The notes under the pieces are model-generated. The model did no database searches and was not told the origin of the DNA. It saw only the letters and a program-made list of their open reading frames with translations. 64,000 nucleotides of DNA from Ctenosaura bakeri (taxonomy: Eukaryota; Chordata; Lepidosauria; Squamata; Iguanidae), in the NCBI GenBank assembly GCA_948474755.1, contig CAOLHI010001248.1, positions 62,001 through 126,000 on the forward strand, in the 5' to 3' direction. Of this stretch, positions 44,757 through 56,996 are shown one piece after another. A program made the translations under genes and the position numbers. Position 1 is the first letter of the stretch; every line of letters starts with the position of its first letter.

Positions 44757-47169
44757 TAGAAGAACAATGTGTTTCTACGAACATTAAAGTTTTTCCAGTA
44801 AAAATTGATACGTTATAATGTATCCACCCAAAACGTGGATAATCACTGAAGATGGCCACCTCACATGATATGGCACACCACACCTTTTCAATACATTCAT
44901 ATCATGGCAAGATGGCAACATGCCATCTCTACTACCTAGTTTCTTTACAGAAACATGAGAAAGTTTTAAATTTTCAGGCTAGCAAAGTCTACCTCCTCTC
45001 ATTCCTATAAATATTTCAGGCCATACCCATACTGCTTTGTTCAAGTTGTGCTTTCATCCATGCTATTATATACTGAACTTTCCCCCCCCCCGGTATCCCC
45101 TGATGCTGAGAAAGTTCTGACTTACTTGATGTACTCGACTGCAACTTGCAACTGCTTGTACAGCTAAGTGAGTCAGGTGTAGTTTTATATCAACAGCCCA
45201 TCTCTGGCAGCAGAATGAAATGCTGACTCAAAACAGAGTAATTCTGTATTCAGACAATATCAATTTGTATTCAGAATATTCAACCACACACAATGGGGAC
45301 AGTTCAGATCTTGGCCAACAATAAACCCCCTATGGCAATTCAACTGACACATCTTGTTACTATAAACTATTTTGACCACCCATTTACTTTGAATTTCACT
45401 TAGGGTGAAATCTGGCACTAAACTACAGAGAGTCTTCATAGGTACAGAATGCAATCTAGGAGGAAACTTTTGACATGAGAACAGCTAGGTATAATCAAAC
45501 AATGTTTTGAAAGCTGAGCTTAAGGGATGAAAGTATTGGGAAGAGATATATCAAGAAAGGGAAAAAAACAGTGAATAGACAGTAGAAAAAGAACATGGTA
45601 TAGCATAGAGTACCTTAAATGTTTGTCTTGGGTTTAGAAGGAGATAGAAAGCCAAAGATTTAATGGCGAGGATCACATGTTCTGAACAATGGAAGATGTG
45701 AATGATTTGGGCAGCAAAGTTTCAGTCATCTTTAGCTTTGCTGAACCTTCCAAAAGACAAATGGCAGGGACGAGTAATGAGAGCTAGAGCCCTGGAAAGC
45801 AACTGTGTCTTGGCGAGAGCACTCTCTAGAAGTAACGACCCAATTCCAATAAACAAACAAGCAGTCTCATTTGCAAATCAATATCAATGAGTGGTGAGAG
45901 GAAGGGGTGGGTGTCACGATGCACAAGAGCAGCCCATTAGTCCGTTGATTTATTTGTTCACCTGCAACCACTGACAGTGCTCATAGTTTCAGTGATGTGG
46001 TAAGCAGATGGGACATAAGTGTTCACTTTTAATTACAATCTCAGCACAGAAGCTTCGGTAGTTCCAGAAGATTTGTTTTGCTCTGCCATGACAAATTTTT
46101 GGTCAAGGTGAATGAAATTGGCTGTAGTTTCATCCACAGGCAGAACACCTTGGTGTAATAATGTTTTCACTGGGCCATTTCCTTCCTGTCAAGATTTATA
46201 TACATACTCTTATTTAATTCTAATTTTAGGTTAGTAATGATAAGAACGCTAACATATCTCATTAAAAGTCCATATAGTAGAATTTCAATCCATATTCCCC
46301 ACACACCCCTGAGAAATTCAATTAATGCAAAATTTAACTCCACACTATTGAGTAGGGAAGAAAGGCATAAATTCACCTTGTTATGAAAAGATGTTTAATT
46401 TGTCAAAGTGCTATAAGGTTATCTCCAGACCGTAGCTTTCCCGACAAATCTAATACTAACAAGAAGAAAGGAGATAGATCTAAGTGGTCACATCTAATAG
46501 TCTGCTACACTACCTGATTTCTACTGTGACTGATACTGTTCATATTCATTCCTGAATAGTTTTTGGTGCCATGGCAACATCAAGTAAAGACATATCAGGG
46601 ACCCTGAGAACCTTAGATCAGATGGTTTAAGGCTGGAACCCAGCCTATTGAGCTACTCAAGACTGTGTGCATTCTGCCTCATAACTCTTCTTGGCACAGC
46701 AGACAGAAGGCATAGTAAGCAACATTGTCTCCTATAAATGACAGGCCATAAGAAAGATTTATACTGATCAGACCTAGTATAAACATTAGAACTCTGACTT
46801 TTTACTGAAATGTCTAGTCAGCAGATTAGGACCTTCTGCCCTGTATTTATTTTTCTGAATCACCAGTTTCCAGGTCATACTCAGACACTAGTTCAGGCCT
46901 GCTCTAGCAAGTGATCCCAGAGCCTTCAGGTCACACTCAATATACGCTTCAGTTATGGTTGTTTCAGCCACCCACAACCTCTGTCTGACTCTGACATATA
47001 CACTGGATCAGGCTTTTCATGTCTGGACATTCTGTGCCTAGAAGACTATTTCATACAAAATCCATTTGGATGCATGTCTCTGGAGAAGTAAGGAGGAGTG
47101 CCTAAAAAATAACAATACCCCACAAAACAAAATGTAACACATTTTAAATGTTAAAAAATGCCTAAATTA
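44757..47169. other. No recognised feature
   Basis: AT-rich; a C10 run lies near 45082. No repeat or coding signal recognised. Confidence 0.4.
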
Positions 47170-47615
47170 TGTCAATAATCTTTATTTAATTTTTATTTAT
47201 TTATTTATCATTACAAATATTTTATGCCACCCTTCATTTCAAAATACCCAGGATGGTATTGATATAAAATAAAATAGCATAAAAGCACCAGCTGAAATAA
47301 CACTTATATCTCATATCAATCAGATTTTTTAAAAAACTCAGTTTTAAATACCTAGGCAAACAAGCAGACTGCAGTGTGGTTTTAGATCGATACAAGGCCA
47401 GTGGCATGTACAATACTAACATGATATAATGTCACCTTCAGGAAAAGGGTGTTACAGGAACATTATGTCACAAGAGAAAAGACTCTCTTTTCTTGTCATG
47501 TAATGGTAAGGAAGAGCCTCACTGATAATCCTAAAGTGTGGGTAGGATCTGATAGGGAATATCATTCCATCAGTTACTTGAGTTTCTTTGGGTATTTAGG
47601 GCTTTAATGATAAGG
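47170..47615 (-). mobile_element. L2-like LINE 3' end, minus strand
   Basis: Minus strand ends near 47220-47175 with GAAGGGTGGCATAAAATATT then (AAAT)n. The upstream part (47600-47290) follows the order of an L2 3' region in broken frames. Weak but consistent. Confidence 0.5.
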
Positions 47616-47835
47616 TGGTGGTGGTGGTGGTGATTGTTGTTGTTGTGTGCCTTCAAGCTGTTTGGACTAATGGTGATCTTAAAGTGAACTTATAATGGGT
47701 TTTTCTGGGGATGAGAGTGCATGGCATGCCCAAGGTCACCCAAGGGGTTTCCATGGTTGAACAGGGAATCTAATCCTAGTCTCAGGTTTTGAAATGAACA
47801 GGCCACTATTACAACTCTTTTAGAATGGGCATCCT
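47616..47835 (-). mobile_element. Sauria SINE, minus strand
   Basis: Plus-strand left end is a (GGT)n(GTT)n run then GTGTGCCTTCAAGCTGTTTG, the complement of the RTE-like tail. Then come GCCCAAGGTCACCCAAGGGG, TTTCCATGG, and the decayed tRNA-like head near 47770-47830. It adjoins the L2-like fragment. Confidence 0.75.
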
Positions 47836-49493
47836 AAAACTCCCGTCTGGTTGTGTCAGCTATAGTTCTTGCCATTCCATTTGTATTAGCTGAAAGTTCC
47901 CACTTGTCTTCAAAGGTAGCCCCATGTATTGCTTATCTGGGAAGTGACCAATATGCTCTGTATCACATGTCTGGGAAGAACCACTGTGGACAGAATATCC
48001 CTGTCCAGAAACTATCACTGCTACCAAACCAAGCTGAGCTGGTAAAAATGACTCCTAGCCAGTGAGGCCACTGAGACCTAAACTTATGACAAGAGTGGAT
48101 CAAAAAATACCCCTCGAGTGATGCATCTGCTATTTCAGGGAAAATGTAAGCCAGACTATACATACTATTCTCAGACATGAAAACCACCTGCCCACAGTGC
48201 ACCTATGTAGTAAGGATCCAGCCTCAAACTATTTGTCTTCACCCAGTCCACTGTACAATCTGTGTGCTGGTTCAGCACCCACACAGTCTCACTTGATTTA
48301 GATGACACAGACAAATAAACCTGTATCACCAGAATATGCTGAGTTCTCACTATTAATCCTTATATGACCTTACCCTGTGGCTTCTTAAACATATTTAATA
48401 GATGTGGTTTAAGATGGACTCTTACAAGATCTCACAGTTTGGGTACTAAGCAGAAACGCTGAAATTATACTTTGTGAAGCAAATCTTGTAATCCTCACTA
48501 CCACCCACTAATATTCTCATTTCTCATTATTTACTCCAGACTTCGGTTCTGCTACATGTAGAAGAAAAAGAAAACATAAAAGATTCCTATAATTTTTTTA
48601 GAAATAAATTCACTTCATATGAGGTTCAGAGTAAAGTGTGCAAGCCAGAACTAAGAAAATTTATGTACAATAATTAATTTCATATTCTATTTTGAATGGA
48701 AAATGTAGGTACTCTTTGTGAAGAAACTGGGGCTTTTCTGGTGTGCTCTAGCTATACGAAATGCATAAGAGTTTTATCTTGTGTCTCGCAGCATCTACTT
48801 TAAAAAAGCCTCAGAAGATTTGTCTAACAATACAAAAAATGTAGGCATAAATAACATGTACAGTACAAAACAATTTCTAGTTTATATAAGGCAGTATATA
48901 GTCAGGATTAAAAGTAATCTATATTTTAAAGAGATTATTTCCAAATTCTTTCTTCAAAGCATGGTATCCAGACTCACGTCAATAGGTTGTTTACGATAGT
49001 ATCAAAAGAGCCCTCCCTTCAATTATTTTAAAATGGCCCTTGTATATTCCTTTTAACCATTGAATGGTACCGTTTATCCCTTGCATTCAGCTACTGCAAT
49101 GCTGTGCAGCTAGAATTTATCTCTTCATATATCATCTTTTGACAATAACATCACTCCCTGCCCCAGAGACACAAAAACACGTTGGTCTCCTGTTGCAACG
49201 TGCTCACAAGTTGCTGAGAGATGCAGCAAGCATTGTTTTTAAAAAAATCCCAAACAGAAAAAATTAGGATATCCACACCTGCAGATAAATAGACAAAACA
49301 AAACTTCAGTCTTACAAACAGCTGTAGATACTTGTGAGAAAAATACATTTAAACATTGTGATTTGTCCAGTATAGATCTTGTTGAACTACAATTCACAGA
49401 ATCTCCAGAATTTAGTCCAGACAGAATCTATCCCAAGCCTTATACAGTTAGGTCAACTTTTCTGAGTAGGCAAGAATGTAAAATGTTCTAATC
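47836..49493. other. No recognised feature
   Basis: AT-rich sequence without recognised repeats or genes. Confidence 0.4.
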
Positions 49494-49501
49494 CTTTAGA
49501 G

Positions 49502-50287
49502 CAGCAGTTCTCAACCTGTGGGTCATGACCCCTTTGGGGGTTGAAAGACCCTTTCACAGGGGTCGCCTAAGACCATCGGAAAATACGTATTTCCGATGGT
49601 CTTAGGCTCCATTCCCTCCTCGGTGCTGGTGCGCAAGCGTGAGCCACGCGCTTGCATCCTCCTGCCCCCTTTGGTGGGAGCGTGTGTGGCCACAGCGTTG
49701 CCACAGCAGGAGTGGTGGTGCGCAAGTGCGAGCCATGCGCTCGCGTTCTCCTGCCCCCTGTTCAGAAGGGACTGAAATCGTCCCCCTTCTCCGCTACTGG
49801 GAGAACCTCCCGTCTGACGGGCCAGCTTGGGGGGCAGCGGCAGCACAGGGGGCAGGCCCCCTCCTCGCCACAGCCCCTGCCCCACTCACCATGGAGGGGG
49901 TACTGCGGAAGGGCTGAGGGGTCGCAAGGCAGCAGTTTTCCAGGGGGCGAGCTGTGCCCGGCGCAAAAGACAAAGGCGCTGGGATTCCTCCACCCCCTGG
50001 GCAGGGTCGACACTCTGGAAACTTTTCCCATGCTTCTGCCCCCAGCGGAAACAAGAGCAAAGCAAAAGCAGAGCCTGGGGGGGGGTTCTCGGAGTTTTTT
50101 CCCGGGGGAAACATGTGGCTCCTCTTTTCCTCTCTGCCCGCCCCCAGCCCCCATTCCTGGCCGGCGATGCAGCCTTTGCCGGGGGGGGCATTGTAAATAA
50201 TAAATAAATAATTTTATGGTTGGGGGTCACCACAACATGAGGAACTGTATTAAAGGGTTGCGGCATTAAGAAGGTTGAGAACCACTG
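49502..50287. mobile_element. SPIN-type hAT element with GC-rich core (786 bp)
   Basis: The left end CAGCAGTTCTCAACCTGTGG plus GACCCCTTTGGGGGTTG and the right end TTGAGAACCACTG with CATGAGGAACTGTATTAAAG and TTTTATGGTTGGGGGTCACC are the SPIN (SPACE INVADERS) hAT termini. Flanks CTTTAGAG (49494-49501) and TTTTAGAG (50288-50295) match at 7 of 8, the hAT 8-bp duplication. Inside, 49566-49606 is a near-perfect palindrome (CCTAAGACCATCGGAAA and complement), then about 580 bp of GC-rich sequence with a roughly 50-bp direct repeat (near 49622 and 49711). No transposase is encoded. Overlapping frames up to 182 codons are due to base bias. Confidence 0.92.
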
Positions 50288-50295
50288 TTTTAGAG

Positions 50296-51159
50296 GAACA
50301 GCTCAGCACAAAGTCCAAAGTCAGCAACTTTTAAACTGGGGAATATTTAAGGAAAGAAACATGATAATTGGCATTTTGATAACGAACTTCAGACAAGCCA
50401 CTCAAAAACATTTCCCTTTGCAATATGATATTATCAATATTAGCTTATATTGCATGACTATTGTATTGAGATCATATATAGGGATACACCAGAACCATTA
50501 AGTAAACTCTAAATATTATTTTTTTTATACATTCTTCAAGAAAAATAGCAAGAAGTACTCACATGGGTTGTTATTTTATGTAAGCTATACTCTCTCTCTC
50601 TACATATCTATATATCTAACTATATATATAGAGAGAGAGATACACACTCGTACATGCACGCACACACACATACACACACAATCAGTGGAATTGTAATTTG
50701 AGGAGCTGCTGCCTGGAATTCTGAAATCCACTCTTAAGAGTTATCTCAGTTCACAAATGTTTAAGGCTGTTTCTATAGTTGCATGCAGCCAGATTTTTTA
50801 GCACTAACCCACAATTTGCTGTGTCAGTGCTAAGGAGTTTCAGTATAAAACCAACGAAGAATTAATACCTCTTGTCCTACTGTACCATTCTGTTTTCCCT
50901 TCCTGAATTCTGTCCTGTTTTTGTTCTGCTCTTCCATTTTCAACACAAAGTTTCCAAGAACACTGTGTATTCTTATGTCTAATGCAGTTTTGTTGGCATT
51001 TACATACTGCCTGCCAGAAGAGGTTTTGGTCTGTATTACTTAAGTGTATATTGGCCTAAATCAGGAGTGGAAATCAAACTTTCTTCCATTTATTAGTGGA
51101 CTACAGTTTGTGTCAGACCTTGCCAATGTAACCAATGGTAAAAACAACATTTGAAGGAC
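50296..51159. other. No recognised feature; microsatellite patch
   Basis: (CT)n, (TATA)n, (GA)n and (CA)n runs lie at 50590-50682. The rest is AT-rich. Confidence 0.45.
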
Positions 51160-51162
51160 TGA

Positions 51163-51363
51163 GGGTCTTTCCATACTACACTTTACATTGCTATTATTCC
51201 ACTTCCAACATCCTGTGGAATCCTGGGGCTTGTAGTTTACTGAGGCCAAAGAGCCCTCTGGCTGAGAATTCTAAATGCCCCTCTCTAAACTGCACACTCC
51301 AGGATTCCATAAGAGGTTGAAAGTGGAATAATAGCACTATAACAGTGTAATGCGGAAAGGCCC
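51163..51363. mobile_element. MITE family M, copy 4 (201 bp)
   Basis: GGGTCTTTCCATACTACACT at the left and AGTGTAATGCGGAAAGGCCC at the right are inverted; TGA flanks both sides (51160-51162, 51364-51366). Inner arms are as in the other copies. With copy 3 it supports a 3-bp target duplication for the family. Confidence 0.9.
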
Positions 51364-51366
51364 TGA

Positions 51367-52051
51367 GTGATTCCCACCCGTCTAAATTCAATTGCTAGTT
51401 CCAAGTAGAGTAGACCCGCTGAATCAATGAGATTCATGTAAGTGTTGACTTACCATTCAACGATTGGTTCAATGGGTCTTCTTTGGTAAGAACTAATAAA
51501 GATATTCAGGCCTTCATGATACTTTAAGATGTTTGATAGGCTCTAGTTATCAAGAAAAATACAGCGACATAACCATTTTCTGTCCTGGTGTGACTGACAG
51601 GTAATTGTGTCATGCCAGAGATCTGAGTGAAATCAATTATCTGCAATGAGTTCATTACATATTATGCTGTTGCAATCAGGTCACAGGTATCACTGAGAGA
51701 CCCCTCCCTACCACCTTCCTCTCAGAATACCTTGGGGCAATGCCATTTTCCCTTTGGATAGAAAGAAAAAGAGGATGCAGATAACATTTTCAAAATCCAG
51801 CTACATATAATATCACAATTTTAAAGAAAATATTTATCCACAATGAAAAACTATTCATAGTATTCTTTAAAAAACTCTTCTTTTTCTTATATTTTTGTCA
51901 GCAAATTCAAAGATGAATTTATTAAAAGATATTTCTCTCAGAACATGATGGATCTAACAAAGAGGAATATATCAAGATGACAAATCTTGATTGTAGCATT
52001 TTTTAAAAAAAACACTAATTAATTTGGAGTATGCTCTTTTCCCTTTATAAC
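51367..52051. other. No recognised feature
   Basis: AT-rich; nothing recognised. Confidence 0.4.
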
Positions 52052-52423
52052 TCAAAATTTGGTTACAGAAAGGTGGGGAGTTAGGGTGATATTTGGAAAA
52101 GCTTCTTCTAGGTCTTTACTGTAAATTATCATCAAATCTCTATGTATAGCAGTCTCAGATCCATCAGATCTTTCTAAGTATATAAGAAATGTATAAAATA
52201 TGCATGTATAAATATGTTTTACTCTGAAGGACAGGGAACATGGTAGATCATTTGGATAAGCTCCTATTAAAATTTCTGCACCCCTTTGCAATATGCTTTG
52301 ATTTTGTGAAGAATAATCTAGTCTTGCTAGGAATTCAATTAGATTCACAAGTTCTGTGTGAGAACATGAGCGCTTCTCAAGTTCCATCTGAAGTTTAATC
52401 AAGACATTGTAGTATGTTACCAA
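52052..52423 (-). pseudogene. Possible hAT/ZMYM-like transposase remnant
   Basis: A 123-codon minus-strand frame ends with IIYSKDLEEAFPNITLTPHL, which resembles the stretch just before the C-terminal dimerisation domain in hAT-derived transposases and ZMYM-like proteins (LEEVFPN-I-LRIYLT). The expected next block (a VTVASCERSF-like motif) is missing, so it is truncated. A stop lies just upstream of the TTG used as start. The rest of the frame I do not recognise. Weak call by eye. Confidence 0.33.
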
Positions 52424-52539
52424 TTTACCCTGAATTTGTCACTGTCCATCAGTTTTCAGTCATATTTTCTATGTGAGGATCTAAGTCAGGGATATCTCTT
52501 TCATTTGAAAATACAGATTCCATTTGATTACTTAGTCTC

Positions 52540-52668
52540 TGTCCCATTCTGGGCAAGGTACCCAACTCACCATGGGGATGAGAGAAGGATGGAGCCGGGA
52601 CTATGTTTAGGCACGATGTCATCCCAGACCCGTCCTTCTCTCATCCTTAGGTGGCACAATTGTGCCAC
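52540..52668. repeat. Inverted repeat and perfect 18-bp palindrome
   Basis: GGGATGAGAGAAGGATGG (near 52575-52592) pairs with CGTCCTTCTCTCATCC (52631-52646), about 20 of 25 bases over the full arms 52568-52592 and 52630-52654. Directly next to it GTGGCACAATTGTGCCAC (52651-52668) is a perfect palindrome. Confidence 0.75.
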
Positions 52669-53717
52669 AAATCAGTAATGGGTTTTCCCCATCCATGATG
52701 GCTGATTACGCCATCCTCCTGCTGCATGCCCAAACTTATTTTCACTCTGGAGGTCCTGGAAGCATAATGTCTGTGCCTCCTGCCCCAGAGCAGCCTGGGA
52801 TACTACCTGGCTGCACTGTGGAAGGAAGAGGCATGACCATCGCACTTTCTGGTTCCTGCAGGCAGCTGGTGCAGAGGGGAGCACTCCATCACATGCTTCT
52901 CCCAGAAGAACTATTGCTGTCATCGGCCATTTCTGTACGAGAGGGGAGGAGTAGTTCACTGTATGTCAAGAGCGGTGTTTTTATATCCCGATTAAGAAAC
53001 TGAATACAGAAATTAAGAAATTGTGCTATCAGCACCGCCCCCCTTTACATCATACTACTGCAGAGAACAGCAGTTGCTGCATCCATATCAGCAAGTTCCT
53101 GGCCACTCCCATTCCCCTCCCTCATCCCACCCCACCATCACTAATTCATCTGTTGTTGTTTTTTTAAAAAAAAACATACACACATTTTTAACACATTTCT
53201 GTGTTGCTACGTTTGTGCGTAGGAATGTATGTTCGTTGATATGTAGGGAAAAAACACGTTTTAACAGTCCATTACCAGATCCACTCTCTTCCCACTGTCC
53301 ATTTAACACAAGAAGACAAAATGATGGCAGCCTGTCCTTTGACGGGCAGAGAGAGATAGGGACAGAAATAACGGAAGGGACAGCCTGGGAATGCCCATAG
53401 CCAGCCACTTCTGCGATGTGAATTGATGCTACGCTTCTACATGCAAGCGAAAACCAAAGCACAACTGGTTTGGGAAATTTACATCAGAGTTTTCCTGGTT
53501 TTCACATACAGCAGTTTCGCATCACAGTGAACTGCAGTGAATCGTCCTAGGAGCTGAAAACCATAAGGAAAACTACAATATTAAAACAGTACAATGTGCA
53601 GACCAGAGGGCCAGAATTCACCGCTGCTACGATGTATCAACCTCATAAGGAAATGGCTATTGTCACTGGATGCCACCGGGACAGAGGTAAGCTGCAAAAA
53701 GAGCCTCACTTCTTGTT
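52669..53717. other. GC-richer unassigned stretch
   Basis: 52669-53000 is GC-richer than the flanks and may belong with the inverted repeat to one foldback-type element; GGCCATTTCTGTACGA at 52926 looks like the left end seen at 30539. No matching right end found. The rest is AT-rich. Confidence 0.35.
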
Positions 53718-53721
53718 CTTT

Positions 53722-53769
<48 letters not shown>

Positions 53770-53770
53770 T
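53718..53770 (+). repeat. (CTTT)n microsatellite
   Basis: About 13 perfect CTTT units. The 72- and 69-codon frames crossing it owe their length to the repeat. Confidence 0.97.
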
Positions 53771-55859
53771 TACATTTTCTATATGTCATGGAGAAAGGTG
53801 AGTAGGGAATAAAGGTTTCCCCCCTTTTTTCTGACGTAACATCAGGACCTGTGTTTTTTGTCAGATTTTGTTGACATGCCCAAACCTGTGAAGGATTTTA
53901 TTCAGGCTACTGTCATAAAAGATCTTTCAAATGTTCTCATTTTCTTTAGTGAAACATTTTGCTAATAATGTAACTTTTATTTTCTCTCGGTACTCACTGG
54001 CAATTTTTACTAAAGTTTCCAATACAATACAGCCATTGTAGATGACAAGACTTTGTGTAGCATCTTTTCTCCAGGGCCATTTTGGCTATGAAATGTTCTT
54101 CGAGGTGATATCTGGGGTCTGCATGTGTGTTTTGGACCAGTGATACCAGTAAAGAACTTTCTATCTGTGGACAGATCTTGAAAAGAAAGCCTATAATGTA
54201 TCAAGAAATGTGAACACCTTCACTACATGAAGACTACATTCAGGCATTCCCCCCCCCAGTAGACTCAGGGAATTAGCTGCACAAGGAACAAAACACAACA
54301 TACAGTATTTTTTATATGAGCTTACAGACCCTGACACTGACCACTTATATTCCTAGTGTTACCATATGTCTGTCTTGTGCAATTTATGAGCTCCCTAAGA
54401 TACATCTGAAAAGTGCTGCTGTCTGTTGATGTATGTTTTCTATAGTGTGGCTATCAATGGAATACAAAGCAAATTTTCGTCAGTGGGTACAAAAATTCTT
54501 CCTTCACTTCTGCATTCAGGCAGGACTGAAAAGTAATGCATAGCTAATCTATAGGAGAAATATTCAGTGCAGTTAACTAAAAAGGGAGAGAAAGAGAAAA
54601 AGAAGAGGAAAAAAAGAAAAAAGAAAGAGAAGAAAAGTGCTTTGCTTCTTTAATTTCCCAGCTCGACTTTCATACAGTCTTAATTTCCCCATTAAATCAA
54701 CCAATACATTGTATATCTGTGAGGAAATGCAATGAAACCCTTTGCCTTCATTTCCATGAGTTTTCAAGTACTGCTTGCAAAAAATGGTCTGGTGATAATT
54801 CTGAAGATTCCAAGGTAATTTCCATTGTGGCATGATCACAAGGTCTGTTTGCCACCACAGATTAGAAGTTCCATTTTTGCAAGGAAGATATTAACAGTAA
54901 CATTACACTTCAGTAATTCTTATGATTTCTTTTCATTGTGAAAATGTGCCTCCACTATGCTTGTTTTGTTCTTCCTCAAAAGCCAAGCCATAATACAAAT
55001 CTGTTGGGAATGATGTTTTCATGCTCCTTCATTTTTCTTCACTTTTTAATCACAGTCTGAGAAACTTCTTTCTGCAAAGGCAGTTTCATCTCTGTGGTTG
55101 TGTGAAAAAAATGCCAGCCAAACAAAAAATGTTTCTTTTTGACTACCACCATTTCCAACAATTTTTGTCCCCATTTTCTACCACTTTCACAAGCATGAAT
55201 ATTACCTTTATTTTGAATATACTCTTTCAGACACATCATTTTTTTTTTTTACCAATATTCTGAAAACATTAAAATTTTGAATTTCTTCAGATATGTCTGA
55301 GGACAATTTAACAGGATCCCTCCCAGATATGGAAGGATGAGTGGGACAAAATGTTCTGTTGCTATCTTTGACTCATGGTTATATTTTTAATTGGTTTTGG
55401 AAATTTGTACATACTGAGCCACTAGTACAGAATTTATTTTCAGAAAAGAAGGATCCCAGAGGAGAAATGAGGTTTTGTCAAAAGCCTGCTAATGTGTTTA
55501 TGAGACAGAAGACACTACCAATAACAAGATGTTCTGCTAGTGCTTCATGGCTTCGTCTGTACACCTCTTTGCCATCTTTTGGAGAGAATCATTTTCAAAA
55601 CATGTGGGAGCCACTCAAGGGAGGCACCAAACAAATTTGTGAAGGCGGCACTGCCTCTTGGCTTAACCTACCTCATCAAGGTTATCAAGACAGAGATGGG
55701 AAGATATCTCCATTTTTGTTTAGGGGGCATAAATACTATCCTGTGGGTGCACTACTGATGCAGTTCTCCACTATTTTTCTCCTGTCAAAGTAAGCAATGA
55801 ATGATTTTAGCAATTTTCTCCTCACTGCAGAAAATCTTCAAAAGTTGTGTTGGTTTTTA
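53771..55859. other. No recognised feature
   Basis: AT-rich; an A/G-rich run near 54582-54635. The 150-codon plus frame at 55341-55793 has no recognised domain. Confidence 0.4.
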
Positions 55860-56180
55860 ACATTGTCTGTAGGTTGGAACTTGCTCTATGCAAAAATCAT
55901 GTGTGGTTGTTTTGTGTGTGTGTAGGGGAAAGCATTTTCTGTGGAGGAAACAACATTATCTGTGCAAAAAATAATATTTCTCTGTTGATCAACATCAGCA
56001 CAGAAAATGCTGATTTCTAGGAAGAAAATGCTGTTTTCTGTGAATAACAACCAGCTGCAAACTTTGTCCAGCATAAGCCTCAAACTAAAATTCTTATCTG
56101 TCCAGGTTTCTTCTCATCAGGGTTTCTCAGCATTTGAAAAGCACATTTTTCAACCACTTTTCAGATTTTTCTTTTTGAAT
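55860..56180. repeat. TGCA-rich repeat, copy 6
   Basis: CTATGCAAAAATC, AAAGCATTTTCTGTGGAGG, TTATCTGTGCAAAAAATAAT, GCACAGAAAATGCTG and GAAAATGCTGTTTTCTG recur; the end CATTTGAAAAGCACATTTTT then CAACCACTTTTCAG matches the end phrase of copies 2, 4 and 5. Confidence 0.5.
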
Positions 56181-56996
56181 TTTCTACCCATCCTTAGGCT
56201 GCTCCCATCCTACTTATTCTGTCATGACAAAATAACAATCCTAACAGTAAGATTTGTTCTGTAATTTTCTTTATTAGATTTACGGAGATTAAGTTATCAG
56301 GACACTGAAATAAAAGAGTTGGTAGCAATGAAGAAACACCACAGCTGATATAGAGGTTTGGGGCAGTTGCTTTTTTCATCTCAACATTTAAAAGTCTCTG
56401 AATATGTACAGTAAACATCATAATCTGTGAGATAGCATAATTACAGTTCTAGAATGGCTATGGGAAATCAGGAGACATATTTTTTAGCTGCATTAGAAGG
56501 AAATGTGATAAACGCCCTCCTCCCATTCATAGGGAACCACGGTCACCATAATCTCATTGAACTAAAGATTCAATTAAATCCATTTTTCTCTGGGGTGACA
56601 ATTTGCATGGATGCATTGGGCATCAAAAAGAAAAAGCCTTTATATTATAACCTGTTGTGTATTAAAACATTGTGGTTCCTTATGAATGAAGCACAAACAT
56701 TTGAGAGACATCAACTGCTGAGAGATCAGGCAATGTATGTGTAATTTGTTTATCTATTTATTGCCTAGGGAGAGCAAACTGGTTTAGTAAAAATCCCACA
56801 GTACTGCCAGGAGTTATGGGAGATAACCAGAACTGATTTAATTTAAAATAACAGCTGCATTTCCGAAAACCACTTTTCAAAACAAGCACTTGTTGGCTTT
56901 AAATATTACATGGTTCAAACTCTTTCAAGAGTACACAAAAAGTTTCCCAGTGGGGAAGATGGCAGCAAGTCACTTCTGGGTTTATGTCAGGTTTTG
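56181..56996. other. No recognised feature
   Basis: AT-rich; nothing recognised. Confidence 0.4.

Noticed and set aside
49652..50266. Several 80-182-codon frames on both strands
   Set aside because: All lie in or run past the GC-rich SPIN core; overlapping in many frames, no known domain.
55341..55793. 150-codon plus frame
   Set aside because: Starts at GTG, has no known domain, and a second frame overlaps it for 70 codons; treated as chance.
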